From assembly GCF_943181435.1 (NCBI RefSeq), contig NZ_OW969598.1, positions 1,488,001 to 1,552,000 on the forward strand: a stretch of 64,000 nt of DNA, in the 5' to 3' direction. Source of the stretch: Neisseria sp. Marseille-Q6792 (GTDB lineage: Bacteria > Pseudomonadota > Gammaproteobacteria > Burkholderiales > Neisseriaceae). The notes beneath the pieces are model-generated. The model worked only from the letters and a program-made list of their open reading frames with translations, did not search any database and was not told the DNA's origin. The position numbers and the translations under genes are program-made. Every line of letters starts with the position of its first letter. Positions within the stretch are counted from its first letter, which is position 1. Below are positions 39,695-48,621 of the stretch, in pieces.

Positions 39695-40315
39695 AATGAG
39701 ACTTATAAATTTACAAAACAGTATTATTGTAGCAAAAGGAGATGCTTCAGACGGCATATGAATAACAGAAATTTTGTTGATAATTTTGTGGAAATTAAGA
39801 GGGAAATATTAAGGTTATCCACAAAAAAAGAAAATATATCAATTTTATCCACTTATATTCTATTAGGATGGTAGGTGTTAAACCCAATTTTATTTTTTTA
39901 GAAGATTATGAAAAATTTGAAGATTTATAACTTATACCTGCGTTTGACGGCAATCATCAAAATCATCATTAAAAAATTTAAATTTGTTTTAGAAGGTTGT
40001 TTAAATAAAAAATCAGCAAATTTGAATAAAACTAATTAGAAATGCGAAACTCAATCTGCAAATATCGCAATACCTTGATTATTAGCTGCTGTTTTAGTTG
40101 TATTTTCATTAATATTTACATTGATTAAAAGTTGAAATTACTGAAAACTGTAGCTGTACGATAATGAAATGTCTTACATCTGAAAAATCGTCCATGTTTT
40201 TGAATATTTATCCTGAATTAGGATTGGAAAAAAGTCTATAGGTAAAGAAAACATGCCGTCTGAAATTTTCAGACGGCATATTTTTTAATAGAATTAAATA
40301 ATAAAATAATAAAAT
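39695..40315. other. AT-rich spacer between mutS and trmO
   Basis: About 620 bp with no convincing gene. It holds an inverted uptake sequence (39744), a perfect DnaA box TTATCCACA (39815) and TTATCCACT (39845), and a closing hairpin (40253). One 43-codon frame (39908-40039, Lys/Ile/Asn-rich) has no ribosome-binding site and is probably spurious. A+T content is the highest in the window. Confidence 0.5.
40253..40279 (-). terminator. Uptake-sequence hairpin after trmO
   Basis: ATGCCGTCTGAAA with its inverse, 37 bp beyond the trmO stop on the minus strand. Confidence 0.8.
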
Positions 40316-40990
40316 TTAAACAACGCTTATCTCAATAACCGTCGCGCGGTTTCCCTCTATCTGAAACCTGACTTCGTAATCCGCAATATTCATCATATAA
40401 ATCCGTTCGGGAATATCCTGATAGGCGGGTCGCGGGTCTTGGGCAATGCTTTGGCTGATCAGGTTTTGGGTGTGTTTAGATAAATTTTCCGCTCCGATGT
40501 CTTCCCGCCAAACGACTTCCAACTCTACGGGGTTGCCGCTGACGAAACCGGATGCGGCATCGGGTTTGGATTCGACAAAGGGGATGTAGGGTTTAATGTC
40601 GATAATCGGTGTGCCGTCCAGTAGGTCTGCGCCGCTGCAATAAAGGCGGACGGGTTTACCGGTTTCGATACGTTCGAGTTTTAAGAGCGATAGTCCGAGA
40701 TGATTGGGGCGATGGGGGCTGCGCGTGGCGAATACGCCCATTTTTTGTTTGCCGCCGAGCCGTGGCGGACGCACCATTTGCGCCCAGCCTTCATCCAAAA
40801 CGCCGTGAAAAATAAAACTTATCCACACATAATCGAAGTGTTCCAGTCCGCGTACGCTGTCTGTGGTAAATTCAGGATTCAGCTCGATGCAGACTTCTGC
40901 GGCGGAGACTAAACCGGGCTGGCGGGCGATGCCGAATTTCTGTTTGTAGGGCGAGCGGGCGGTGCCGATGGGGGCGATGGTGTAAGTCAT
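40316..40990 (-). CDS. trmO: TrmO (YaeB/TsaA family), tRNA N6-methyltransferase
   Basis: A 224-residue protein of the TsaA/YaeB family that methylates N6 of t6A37 in tRNA-Thr using SAM. Seen are MTYTIAPIGTARSPYKQKFGIARQPGL, EHFDYVWISFIFH, and the core RSPHRPNHLGLSLLKLER with DLLDGTPIIDIKPYIPF. The coding sequence includes a DnaA-box-like site (40819), and another stands just before the start (40997). Confidence 0.9.
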   Translation of the reverse strand: MTYTIAPIGTARSPYKQKFGIARQPGLVSAAEVCIELNPEFTTDSVRGLEHFDYVWISFIFHGVLDEGWAQMVRPPRLGGKQKMGVFATRSPHRPNHLGLSLLKLERIETGKPVRLYCSGADLLDGTPIIDIKPYIPFVESKPDAASGFVSGNPVELEVVWREDIGAENLSKHTQNLISQSIAQDPRPAYQDIPERIYMMNIADYEVRFQIEGNRATVIEISVV

Positions 40991-41104
40991 GAGGGTTGTG
41001 GATAAGTTTTTCGGAAAAACGCTATCTTATCACAGTCGGTTTTACCGCTTGTGGGCAGTAATTTGTTATAATACAGGGCATTTTAATTGTGTTGAAATGA
41101 TGAG

Positions 41105-41740
41105 ATGATTGTTTCCATTGATGTCGATGCACAAAAAACTTTTACGCCTTTGTGTCCTGATGAGCTGCCTGTAAACGAGGGGCATTTGATTGTAGAAGAG
41201 TTGAATGCCCAAGCTGCTTTGGCGGATTTGCGTGTGATGACGAAAGATGCGCATCATGCGGCAGCGAAATGGCTTGTGGATAACTCTGTTGATATGTTGA
41301 AGCCGACAGGTTTGCCTGATGCGGATTTGACTTGGGTGGCTCATGCAATGGTTGGTACGCGCGGCTATGAATTGTTGGACGGGCTGCCTTCTGCCAAAGA
41401 ATACGATTATTGCGTTTGGAAAGGCGTTGATCCTGAATTGCATCCTTACGGCGCGTGTTTTCACGATATTGAGGAAAAACTGAGCACTGGATTGATTGAG
41501 TGGCTGCGTTGTCAAAATACGGATATGGTCATTGTCGGTGGCTTGGCTACGGATTATTGTGTTAAAACAACGGTTTTGCAGTTGCTCAAAGGTGGTCGTT
41601 GGCAGGTTATCGTCAATGAAGCGGCTTGTCGGGGTATTGCGCCGGATACCATTGAAACGGCATGGCAGGAAATGCGTTCTGCCGGTGCCGTCATCTTAAA
41701 AAACGCCGAAGAAATTAAAAAATGTATTAATAATCAATAA
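41105..41740 (+). CDS. pncA: Nicotinamidase (isochorismatase fold)
   Basis: A 211-residue enzyme deamidating nicotinamide to nicotinate for NAD salvage. The nucleophile is Cys in GLATDYCVKTT near residue 155; Asp7 in SIDVDAQ and the Lys in CVWKGVDP complete the triad. The base composition shifts here from the GC-rich style of the upstream genes. A TATAAT with extended TG element stands at 41067-41072. A parS-type site follows the stop. Confidence 0.88.
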   Translation: MIVSIDVDAQKTFTPLCPDELPVNEGHLIVEELNAQAALADLRVMTKDAHHAAAKWLVDNSVDMLKPTGLPDADLTWVAHAMVGTRGYELLDGLPSAKEYDYCVWKGVDPELHPYGACFHDIEEKLSTGLIEWLRCQNTDMVIVGGLATDYCVKTTVLQLLKGGRWQVIVNEAACRGIAPDTIETAWQEMRSAGAVILKNAEEIKKCINNQ

Positions 41741-41748
41741 GTTAAAAT

Positions 41749-41764
41749 TGTTTCACGTGAAACA
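41749..41764. promoter_or_regulatory. parS-type ParB binding site (16/16)
   Basis: TGTTTCACGTGAAACA, a perfect match to the bacterial parS consensus, lies in the 37-bp spacer between pncA and waaC. Confidence 0.85.
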
Positions 41765-41777
41765 TACTTCTTAGAAT

Positions 41778-42776
41778 ATGAAAATTTTGCTTGTCCGCTT
41801 GTCCAGTATGGGCGATTTAATTCACACTTTGCCCGCAATCGAGGATTTGGCGCGACAATGCCCTGATGTGGAACTCCATTGGCTGTGTGAAGTTGGATTT
41901 GCAGATATTGCGCGCCTGCATCCGTTTGTGAAAAAAATCCATGTGATGAGATGGCGGCAATGGCGCAAACATCTCTTTTGGGCTGAAACTTGGCGAGAAA
42001 TAGGTCGTCTGAAACAGACTTTGCGGCAGGAAGCATTTGATTTTGTATTGGATAGTCAAGGTCTGATTAAAAGCGCGTGTTTCGCCAAAATGGCAAAATC
42101 CCCTATTTATGGTTTGGATAAAAATAGCGCGCGTGAGGGACTGGCTGCGGTTGCGTATGAGAAAACATACGCTGTACCGAAGGGAAAAAATGCCGTTTGG
42201 CGCAACCGAGAGCTGTTTGCCCAAGTATTTGGGTATGCGATGCCTGAAACGCAGGTATTTGGTTTGACCGTTCCTGAGACAGGTCGTCTGAAAAATTTAG
42301 AGCAGCCGTATTATGCGGCTTTGCACGCGACTAGTCGAGACAGTAAATTATGGCCTGAGGAAAACTGGCGGGCATTGCTACAAAAGTTGAATGAAGAACA
42401 GCAATGCAATATTTACCTACCTTGGGGAAGTGAAGCTGAAAAAACGCGTGCCGAACAGATTGCAGACGGACTGCCGTTTGCTATTGTGTGCGATAAAATG
42501 AATTTATTGCAGGCAGCGTATCTGCTGAAACATGCGGTCGGAATTGTTGGCGTGGATACCGGTTTGCTGCATTTGGCAAATGCCTTGGAAAAACCCGTGG
42601 TCGGTATTTATACCGATACCGATCCGATTAAAACAGGCGTTCAGGTTTCGCCAATTGCAAAAAATTTGGGTAATATCGGGCAGATTCCAACTGCAGATTT
42701 AGTTTATCAAACTTTGATGGATTGTGTGGCTGCTGATGAGGTTCGGATGCCGTCTGAAACTGAAATGGCGGGATGA
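41778..42776 (+). CDS. waaC: WaaC, lipooligosaccharide heptosyltransferase I
   Basis: A 332-residue GT-B glycosyltransferase adding the first heptose to Kdo. It starts MKILLVRLSSMGDLIHTLPA, a strong family N-terminus, and has the ADP-heptose site region GVDTGLLHLANALEKPVVGIY near residue 255. The coding sequence contains two copies of AGGTCGTCTGAA (42002, 42281), the uptake dialect of the N. mucosa/sicca group. It ends in an ordinary ATGCCGTCTGAA at 42748, read as MPSE. The gene therefore looks mosaic. Confidence 0.93.
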   Translation: MKILLVRLSSMGDLIHTLPAIEDLARQCPDVELHWLCEVGFADIARLHPFVKKIHVMRWRQWRKHLFWAETWREIGRLKQTLRQEAFDFVLDSQGLIKSACFAKMAKSPIYGLDKNSAREGLAAVAYEKTYAVPKGKNAVWRNRELFAQVFGYAMPETQVFGLTVPETGRLKNLEQPYYAALHATSRDSKLWPEENWRALLQKLNEEQQCNIYLPWGSEAEKTRAEQIADGLPFAIVCDKMNLLQAAYLLKHAVGIVGVDTGLLHLANALEKPVVGIYTDTDPIKTGVQVSPIAKNLGNIGQIPTADLVYQTLMDCVAADEVRMPSETEMAG

Positions 42777-42837
42777 TGTTTCTAATTTATCGGGTGTGGA
42801 AATGTCTATCTACTGGACTGAGTAAATGCTTTAAAAA

Positions 42838-42846
42838 TGGTATAAT
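42838..42846 (+). promoter_or_regulatory. Extended -10 element before etfB
   Basis: TGGTATAAT in the 192-bp spacer upstream of etfB; no good -35 is visible. Confidence 0.4.
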
Positions 42847-42968
42847 CGGCAAGTATTATCCGGAAGATTTTTAAATAAATCCGGTTTTAAGGAAAACGGA
42901 TTTGGTTTTATAGGGAAGAAGGTTTGGTTTCGCCGGATGGAAAGCAACGTTCTTTTTGGGAGAATTCA

Positions 42969-43718
42969 ATGAAAGCACTGGTCGCGGTAAAGCGCGTAGT
43001 AGACTATAACGTCAAAGTTCGTGTAAAAGCCGATGGTTCGGATGTAGATATCGGTAATGTCAAAATGTCGATGAATCCGTTTGACGAAATTGCTGTGGAA
43101 GAAGCTGTCCGTTTGAAAGAAGCCGGAAAAGTAAGCGAAATCGTAGCGGTTTCTTTAGGCGAGAAGAAATGCGAAGAAACGTTGCGTACCGCTTTGGCAA
43201 TGGGTGCCGACCGTGCCATTCATGTTGAAACCGATGCAAAATTGGAGCCGCTGGCCGTTGCCAAGCTGCTGAAAGCCGTTGCAGACAAAGAAAATCCGCA
43301 AATTTTCTTTTTGGGCAAACAAGCGATTGATGATGATGCCAACCAAGTGGCGCAAATGCTGGCAGCTTTGCTGAATGCGGCGCAAGGTACGTTTGCTTCA
43401 AAAGTACAAATTGAAGGCGATGAAGTGCAGATTGTGCGCGAAATCGATGGCGGCGAAGAAACGATTGCGTTGAAACTGCCTGCAGTCATCAGCGCAGATT
43501 TGCGTCTGAACGAACCGCGCTTTGTCAAACTCCCCAATATTATGGCGGCAAAGAAAAAACCTTTGGAAAAACTGACTCCTGCCGATTTAGTTGCCGATAT
43601 TACCTCTCGTCTGAAAACGGTGAAATTTGCCGAACCTAAAGCGCGTCAGGCAGGTGTAAAAGTGGCAAGCGTTGCCGAATTGGTTGAAAAATTGAAAAAC
43701 GAAGCCAAAGTGATTTGA
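42969..43718 (+). CDS. etfB: Electron transfer flavoprotein beta subunit
   Basis: A 249-residue subunit of ETF, which carries electrons from acyl-CoA and other dehydrogenases to the quinone pool. Family features: [18 protein letters not shown], the [18 protein letters not shown] segment, [12 protein letters not shown] and the signature with [15 protein letters not shown]. The start follows GGGAG at seven bases. Operon partner etfA begins 10 bp after the stop. Confidence 0.95.
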   Translation: MKALVAVKRVVDYNVKVRVKADGSDVDIGNVKMSMNPFDEIAVEEAVRLKEAGKVSEIVAVSLGEKKCEETLRTALAMGADRAIHVETDAKLEPLAVAKLLKAVADKENPQIFFLGKQAIDDDANQVAQMLAALLNAAQGTFASKVQIEGDEVQIVREIDGGEETIALKLPAVISADLRLNEPRFVKLPNIMAAKKKPLEKLTPADLVADITSRLKTVKFAEPKARQAGVKVASVAELVEKLKNEAKVI

Positions 43719-43728
43719 GGAGACTGAA

Positions 43729-44664
43729 ATGAGCGTATTGATTATTGCCGAACACGACAACAAACAGTTGAATCCTGCTACTTTGCATGCTGTTACCGCT
43801 GCTGCCAAACTGGGTAAAGTCGATTTATTGGTTGCTGGAAATAGTGCATCTGCCGTCGTGGAATCTGCGAAACAAGTAGCGGGTGTGGATAAGGTATTGG
43901 TAGTGGATGCCGCCCATTATGCTGAAGGTTTGGCTGAAGAACTGGCTCCGTTGGTTGTCAAATTGGCAGCGGATTACCGCTATATTGCAGCAACGGCAAC
44001 CACATTCGGTAAAAACCTTCTGCCTCGCGTAGCCGCCTTATTAGACGTACCGCAAATTTCTGATTTGACCGAGATTGTGGATGACACGACTTTTGTACGC
44101 CCGATTTATGCGGGTAATGCATTTGAAATCGTGCAAGCTGATTCGGAAAAAATGGTGCTGACCTTCCGTGCGACGGCTTTTGATGCAGCTCCTGCACAAG
44201 GTGGTCATGCCGAGGCAGTTAATGTTGAAGCAATCCCTGCTCAAAACCTGAGCCGTTTTGTGAACCGCAAGCTTTCCTATTCCGATCGTCCTGAACTGAC
44301 TCAGGCAAAAGTGATTGTTTCCGGTGGTCGTGCGTTGGGTAGTGCGGAAAAATTCAATGAAGTGCTGACACCGTTGGCGGATGTTTTAGGTGCGGCAATC
44401 GGTGCATCCCGTGCGGCGGTTGATGCCGAATATGCGCTAAACGATGCTCAAGTCGGACAAACCGGTAAAGTGGTTGCGCCGCAACTCTATTTTGCAATCG
44501 GTATTTCAGGCGCAATTCAACACGTTGCCGGTATGCAAGACAGTAAGGTGATTGTTGCAATCAACAAAGATGCTGATGCGCCGATTTTCAATGTAGCCGA
44601 TTATGGATTGGTGGGTGATTTATTTGAAATTGTCCCGCAATTAACAGAAGTATTGAAAAATTGA
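43729..44664 (+). CDS. etfA: Electron transfer flavoprotein alpha subunit
   Basis: A 311-residue FAD-binding partner of EtfB. The C-terminal FAD signature is present: VVSGGRALGS, GASRAAVDA, GQTGKVVAPQLYFAIGISGAIQH and NKDADAPIFNVADYGLVGD. GAGG stands before the ATG. A parS-like site starts at the base after its stop codon. Confidence 0.95.
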   Translation: MSVLIIAEHDNKQLNPATLHAVTAAAKLGKVDLLVAGNSASAVVESAKQVAGVDKVLVVDAAHYAEGLAEELAPLVVKLAADYRYIAATATTFGKNLLPRVAALLDVPQISDLTEIVDDTTFVRPIYAGNAFEIVQADSEKMVLTFRATAFDAAPAQGGHAEAVNVEAIPAQNLSRFVNRKLSYSDRPELTQAKVIVSGGRALGSAEKFNEVLTPLADVLGAAIGASRAAVDAEYALNDAQVGQTGKVVAPQLYFAIGISGAIQHVAGMQDSKVIVAINKDADAPIFNVADYGLVGDLFEIVPQLTEVLKN

Positions 44665-44680
44665 TGTTTCACGTGAAACT
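44665..44680. promoter_or_regulatory. parS-type site (15/16)
   Basis: TGTTTCACGTGAAACT differs from the parS consensus only at the last base. It lies directly after the etfA stop, 2.9 kb from the perfect site at 41749. Confidence 0.75.
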
Positions 44681-44715
44681 TTCAGACGACCTTGTTATTA
44701 ATGAGGTCGTCTGAA
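44681..44715 (+). terminator. Hairpin of AGGTCGTCTGAA uptake dialect after etfA
   Basis: TTCAGACGACCT and AGGTCGTCTGAA arms: an inverted pair of the variant uptake sequence instead of ATGCCGTCTGAA. Confidence 0.8.
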
Positions 44716-44726
44716 AACATTTCAGC

Positions 44727-45338
44727 ATGATTACGACTTATAAAACCATTACATCCCCGACGCAGGCTGAGTTTAAAGATAAAGGCAGCCGTTTTGTTGC
44801 ATTTGCCTATCCGATTCGGATATTGGCTGATGTGAAAAAATACCTCGATCCGTTAAAGGAAGAGCATCATAAAGCACGACACTGGTGCTATGCTTATCGT
44901 TTGGGTGTGGATGGTATGCAATTTCGTGCCAATGATGATGGAGAGCCATCGGGAAGTGCTGGACGACCAATTTTGGGACAGATTGATTCGGTGGGTATCA
45001 CCGATGTTTTGATTGTGGTCGTCCGCTATTTCGGTGGTACTTTATTGGGCGTTCCAGGTCTGATACATGCGTACAAAGAGGCGACGGCTCAAGCGTTGGC
45101 AGTTGCAGAAGTAGTTGAAAAGAATATTGAAAAAACCGTTTGGCTGAAATGTGAATATCCGTTTTTGAATGAAGCAATACGCATTGCCAAACAATATCAG
45201 GCGGATATATTGGAGCAGGATTTGCAGTTGGATTGCCGATTGACGGTAAGTTTATCGTTGGTAAATTATGAGGCATGTGTTGCAGCTTGGAAGAATACAC
45301 GGCAGATTGAAGTAGATACAGAAAAGCCTTTTGAATGA
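44727..45338 (+). CDS. YigZ/IMPACT family protein
   Basis: A 203-residue UPF0029/IMPACT protein: SRFVAFAYPI, HHKARHWCYAYRLG, the diagnostic DDGEPSGSAGRPIL and VVVRYFGGTLLGVPGLI. The role in bacteria is unsettled; the eukaryotic relatives affect translation control. It is flanked on both sides by variant-dialect hairpins, so it belongs to the probably imported block. Confidence 0.88.
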   Translation: MITTYKTITSPTQAEFKDKGSRFVAFAYPIRILADVKKYLDPLKEEHHKARHWCYAYRLGVDGMQFRANDDGEPSGSAGRPILGQIDSVGITDVLIVVVRYFGGTLLGVPGLIHAYKEATAQALAVAEVVEKNIEKTVWLKCEYPFLNEAIRIAKQYQADILEQDLQLDCRLTVSLSLVNYEACVAAWKNTRQIEVDTEKPFE

Positions 45339-45340
45339 AA

Positions 45341-45382
45341 AGGTCGTCTGAAAACCCATATCTTAGGGTTTTCGGACGACCT
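45341..45382. terminator. Hairpin of the variant uptake dialect between yigZ and a convergent gene
   Basis: AGGTCGTCTGAAAACCC pairs with GGGTTTTCGGACGACCT; one base of the second core is changed. Confidence 0.8.
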
Positions 45383-45391
45383 CTTCGCTCA

Positions 45392-45709
45392 TTAATCTTC
45401 TTGCATATATCTGTCTAAGGCATCGACGCTGGAGCGTAAATATAGCCAAGCCAATTGATGGAATTCGCCCAGCGCGTCCCATAATGCATCTTCACTCATA
45501 ATGCTGTATTCGCCTTCCGTACGCAAATCCAGTTCTGCTCCGTCTTCAATAGCCTGATGACATGCCTGATATTCGTGGGTATAGAAATTGGCTATATCGC
45601 GAATTAAAGCGGCGGCATGTTTCCAATGCTGGATGTCTTCTTCCAATTGCGGTAGTAAATGACACCATTCGCGGTATTTACTTTGGATTTCATCAATACG
45701 TTTTTGCAT
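45392..45709 (-). CDS. DUF4298-type protein
   Basis: A 105-residue protein rich in Trp, Glu and Asp: MQKRIDEIQSKYREW, then HEYQACHQAIEDG and EGEYSIMSEDALWDALGEF. The pattern matches DUF4298, whose function is unknown. No signal peptide. Its upstream region contains a perfect DnaA box (45733). Confidence 0.75.
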   Translation of the reverse strand: MQKRIDEIQSKYREWCHLLPQLEEDIQHWKHAAALIRDIANFYTHEYQACHQAIEDGAELDLRTEGEYSIMSEDALWDALGEFHQLAWLYLRSSVDALDRYMQED

Positions 45710-45866
45710 GGTTGCTTGTTCTTTTTCAATTTTGTGGATAAGTTAAATAGATTGGCATATGGAATGAAGCGGTCTTTGTTTGATTCCACTAAAATTTATT
45801 CAAACGGGACAAAAGTCCCTTTATGTCGAGTTTTTGTTAAAAGTATATATTTGTCAAGGAGATGGC

Positions 45867-47138
45867 ATGAAACTGCTGGTTATTGGTAATGGCGGTCGCG
45901 AACACGCGCTGGCTTGGAAATTGGCGCAGTCGCCCAAAGTGGAAACAGTATTTGTTGCGCCCGGTAATGCCGGTACGGCGATTGAACCCAAGCTCCAAAA
46001 CGTCGCCTTGACTGCGCATCAGGATTTGATCGAATTCTGTCGTAAAGAAAACATTACTTTTACCGTCGTTGGCCCTGAGGCACCTTTGGCGGCAGGTATT
46101 GTGGATGATTTTCGTGCCGCGGGGCTAAAAATATTTGGTCCGACACAATATGCAGCGCAGTTGGAAAGTTCTAAAGATTTCGCCAAAGCATTTATGGCGA
46201 AATATAATATCCCGACCGCGCAATACCAAACCTTTGAAAATGCCGATGCTGCACACGATTACGTCAATCAGAAAGGTGCGCCTATCGTTATCAAAGCCGA
46301 TGGTTTGGCGGCGGGTAAAGGCGTGATTGTGGCGATGACTTTGGATGAAGCGCATGCTGCGATTGACGATATGCTGCTGGGCAACAAAATGGGCAATGCC
46401 GGCGCACGTGTTGTGATTGAAGATTTTCTGCGAGGCGAAGAAGCGAGCTTTATCGTTATGGTTGATGGCAATCATGTATTGCCTATGGCGACCAGCCAAG
46501 ATCACAAGCGTCTTTTAGACGGCGACAAAGGCCCGAATACGGGCGGTATGGGTGCGTACAGTCCCGCGCCTGTGGTAACGCCTGCTGTGTACGAGCGCGC
46601 GATGAACGAGATTATTTTGCCGACTGTGGCGGGTATGAAAGCGGAAGGACATGAGTTTACCGGCTTCCTGTACGCAGGTTTGATGATTGATCAAAGCGGT
46701 GCACCCTATACGATTGAGTTTAACTGCCGTTTCGGCGATCCTGAAACCCAGCCGATTATGAGCCGTCTGAACAGCGATTTGGCGGATTTGGTCGAAGCGG
46801 CAATAGACGGTAAACTCGATAACGTAACCGCAGAATGGAACCCGCAAACTGCCGTAGGTGTAGTGCTGGCGGCACAAAATTATCCCGAAACGCCTAAAAA
46901 AGGCGATGTTATTTCCGGTCTGGATGCTGCCAACCAAATCGGCAAAGTATTCCATGCTGGCACAACGGCAAACGGGAAAGGCGACGTATTGACCAACGGC
47001 GGCCGCGTATTGTGTGTTGTAGGATTGGGCGACGATGTGACGCAAGCGAAAGCCAAGGCATATGGCGCGTTGGAAAAAATCAGCTTCGACGGGATGCAAT
47101 ACCGTAAAGACATTGCCGATAAAGCGATTAACCGTTAA
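45867..47138 (+). CDS. purD: PurD, phosphoribosylamine-glycine ligase
   Basis: A 423-residue ATP-grasp enzyme of purine synthesis. It begins MKLLVIGNGGREHALAWKL after AAGGAG. The ATP-grasp segment IVIKADGLAAGKGVIVA is near residue 140, and the signature GDPETQPIMSRL near 290. The frame is open 29 codons further upstream without a ribosome-binding site. Confidence 0.96.
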   Translation: MKLLVIGNGGREHALAWKLAQSPKVETVFVAPGNAGTAIEPKLQNVALTAHQDLIEFCRKENITFTVVGPEAPLAAGIVDDFRAAGLKIFGPTQYAAQLESSKDFAKAFMAKYNIPTAQYQTFENADAAHDYVNQKGAPIVIKADGLAAGKGVIVAMTLDEAHAAIDDMLLGNKMGNAGARVVIEDFLRGEEASFIVMVDGNHVLPMATSQDHKRLLDGDKGPNTGGMGAYSPAPVVTPAVYERAMNEIILPTVAGMKAEGHEFTGFLYAGLMIDQSGAPYTIEFNCRFGDPETQPIMSRLNSDLADLVEAAIDGKLDNVTAEWNPQTAVGVVLAAQNYPETPKKGDVISGLDAANQIGKVFHAGTTANGKGDVLTNGGRVLCVVGLGDDVTQAKAKAYGALEKISFDGMQYRKDIADKAINR

Positions 47139-47152
47139 TTAGAAAGAGGATG

Positions 47153-47196
47153 ATGCCGTCTGAAGCCAAGTATGACTGATATGCTTCAGACGGCAT
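47153..47196 (+). terminator. Uptake-sequence hairpin after purD
   Basis: ATGCCGTCTGAAGC with its inverse; marks the return to the usual dialect. Confidence 0.8.
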
Positions 47197-47204
47197 TTTA
47201 TATT

Positions 47205-47774
47205 ATGTTATTTCCGAGAATTATCGCTGCATCAGCGCAACGTAAGTTAAGCGTTTATTTGAAAAAAGGCGGTTTGGTCGCTTATCCGACCGAATCTTGT
47301 TATGGCTTGGGGTGTCTTCCGACATTAGCCAAAGCACTCGGTAAGTTGGCGCATTTGAAAAAAAGGCCGCAACACAAGGGTATGATTGTTATCGGGAATC
47401 AATTTGAACAGTTGCAGCCTTTACTTCAAATGCCGTCTGAAAATCTTCAGGCTATGCTTAGAAAAGAATGGCCCGCCCCTAAAACGTTCCTATTATCCGC
47501 CAAATCCTGTGTCTTACCTGAGTTGCGCGGGAAACAGCGCAGCAAGTTGGCGGTCAGGGTTCCCGCCCATGTAGGTGCGCGCCGCTTGTGTCAGGCTTTG
47601 CAAACGCCTTTGGTCTCAACTTCGTGCAATCGCGCAGGCAAACGCGCGTGTCGGACGGAGAGGGAAGTCAGAAGGCAGTTCGGACGCGATGTGTGGATTG
47701 TTGGTGGGAGAATCGGCAGGCAGAAATCGCCGAGTCAGATTATCGACGGGGAAACAGGTAAACGTTTGCGTTAG
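47205..47774 (+). CDS. TsaC-like (YrdC/Sua5) threonylcarbamoyl-AMP synthase
   Basis: A 189-residue YrdC-domain protein for t6A37 tRNA modification. Motifs are GGLVAYPTESCYGLGC near residue 24, KKRPQHKGMIVIG near 55 and VSTSCNRAGKRACRTE near 145. The length matches TsaC rather than the longer Sua5. Start at MLFPRIIAASAQ, inside a frame open 11 codons upstream. TrmO (40316) acts on the same modified base. Confidence 0.85.
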   Translation: MLFPRIIAASAQRKLSVYLKKGGLVAYPTESCYGLGCLPTLAKALGKLAHLKKRPQHKGMIVIGNQFEQLQPLLQMPSENLQAMLRKEWPAPKTFLLSAKSCVLPELRGKQRSKLAVRVPAHVGARRLCQALQTPLVSTSCNRAGKRACRTEREVRRQFGRDVWIVGGRIGRQKSPSQIIDGETGKRLR

Positions 47775-47788
47775 ATATGGGTACTTGA

Positions 47789-48458
47789 ATGAAAACTTTT
47801 TTGCATACACAAAGAAAAAATTTTTCGGATGGTATTTCTCTACATGATTGTTATTACACAGCGATAAAGGTAGAAGGACACAACGTCTGCTTTGATTTTG
47901 AGGACGGTTTTATCGTTCTGAACAACAATCCAAACAATCAAGCGGGCAAGCATCTGAAAACAGATTTTTCCCGTGTTGTTTTAACCCATGAAAATGGAAA
48001 CGCCGAAGACGATTATTTGGTTGATATAGTGGATTAACAAAAACCAGTACGGCGTTGCCTCGCCTTAGCTCAAAGAGAACGATTCTCTAAGGTGCTGAAG
48101 CACCAAGTGAATCGGTTCCGTACTATTTGTACTGTCTGCGGCTTCGTCGCCTTGTCCTGATTTAAATTTAATCCACTATATTTTTGAAGACATCGTTTTT
48201 TTAGGGAAACGTTTGTTTACGGTCAGAAAATTTCTTGATTTTTCTGAATTGCTTGAGATGGTCAATACACAAGGCTATTTTCTTGAATTTCTGTATTTGT
48301 ATGAGTGTATCGGTGTCAAAACAAGCGATTATTTTTTAGAGACTGTGTTGGTTACGGGACGGAGCCGGGAATGCAAAAAATGCTTTATCAAAATTATGGG
48401 GGCAAGCAGTTTTGTGTATCAATGGAACAATTTACGTTTGGATAGTGAAATTGTATAG
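47789..48458 (+). pseudogene. Unidentified gene split by a Correia element
   Basis: The first part (47789-48037) encodes MKTFLHTQRKNFSDG to DDYLVDIVD and stops inside the element. The second part continues after the element. Removing the element with one TA (154 bp) gives one 171-residue frame, reading [18 protein letters not shown] across the junction and ending NNLRLDSEIV. The protein is acidic, Phe-rich and without signal peptide, and the DNA is AT-rich. It resembles small immunity-type proteins in composition, but I do not recognise the family. A second Correia element lies nine bases after its stop. Confidence 0.8.
48025..48180 (+). repeat. Correia element splitting the gene at 47789
   Basis: Full length, TAGTGG to CCACTA with TA at 48025-48026 and 48179-48180. 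Confidence 0.95.
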
Positions 48459-48466
48459 CGAGTTTA

Positions 48467-48621
48467 TATAGTGGATTAACAAAAACCGGTACGGCGTTGC
48501 CTCGCCTTAGCTCAAAGAGAACGATTCTCTAAGGTGCTGAAGCACTAAGTGAATCGGTTCCGTACTATTTGTACTGTCTGCGGCTTCGTCGCCTTGTCCT
48601 GATTTTTGTTAATCCACTATA
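48467..48621 (+). repeat. Correia element behind the split gene
   Basis: Full length, same orientation as the previous copy and only 286 bp from it. TA flanks at both ends. A perfect DnaA box follows at 48651. Confidence 0.95.

Noticed and set aside
39908..40039. 43-codon Lys/Ile-rich frame in the mutS-trmO spacer
   Set aside because: No ribosome-binding site and a composition explained by A/T richness.
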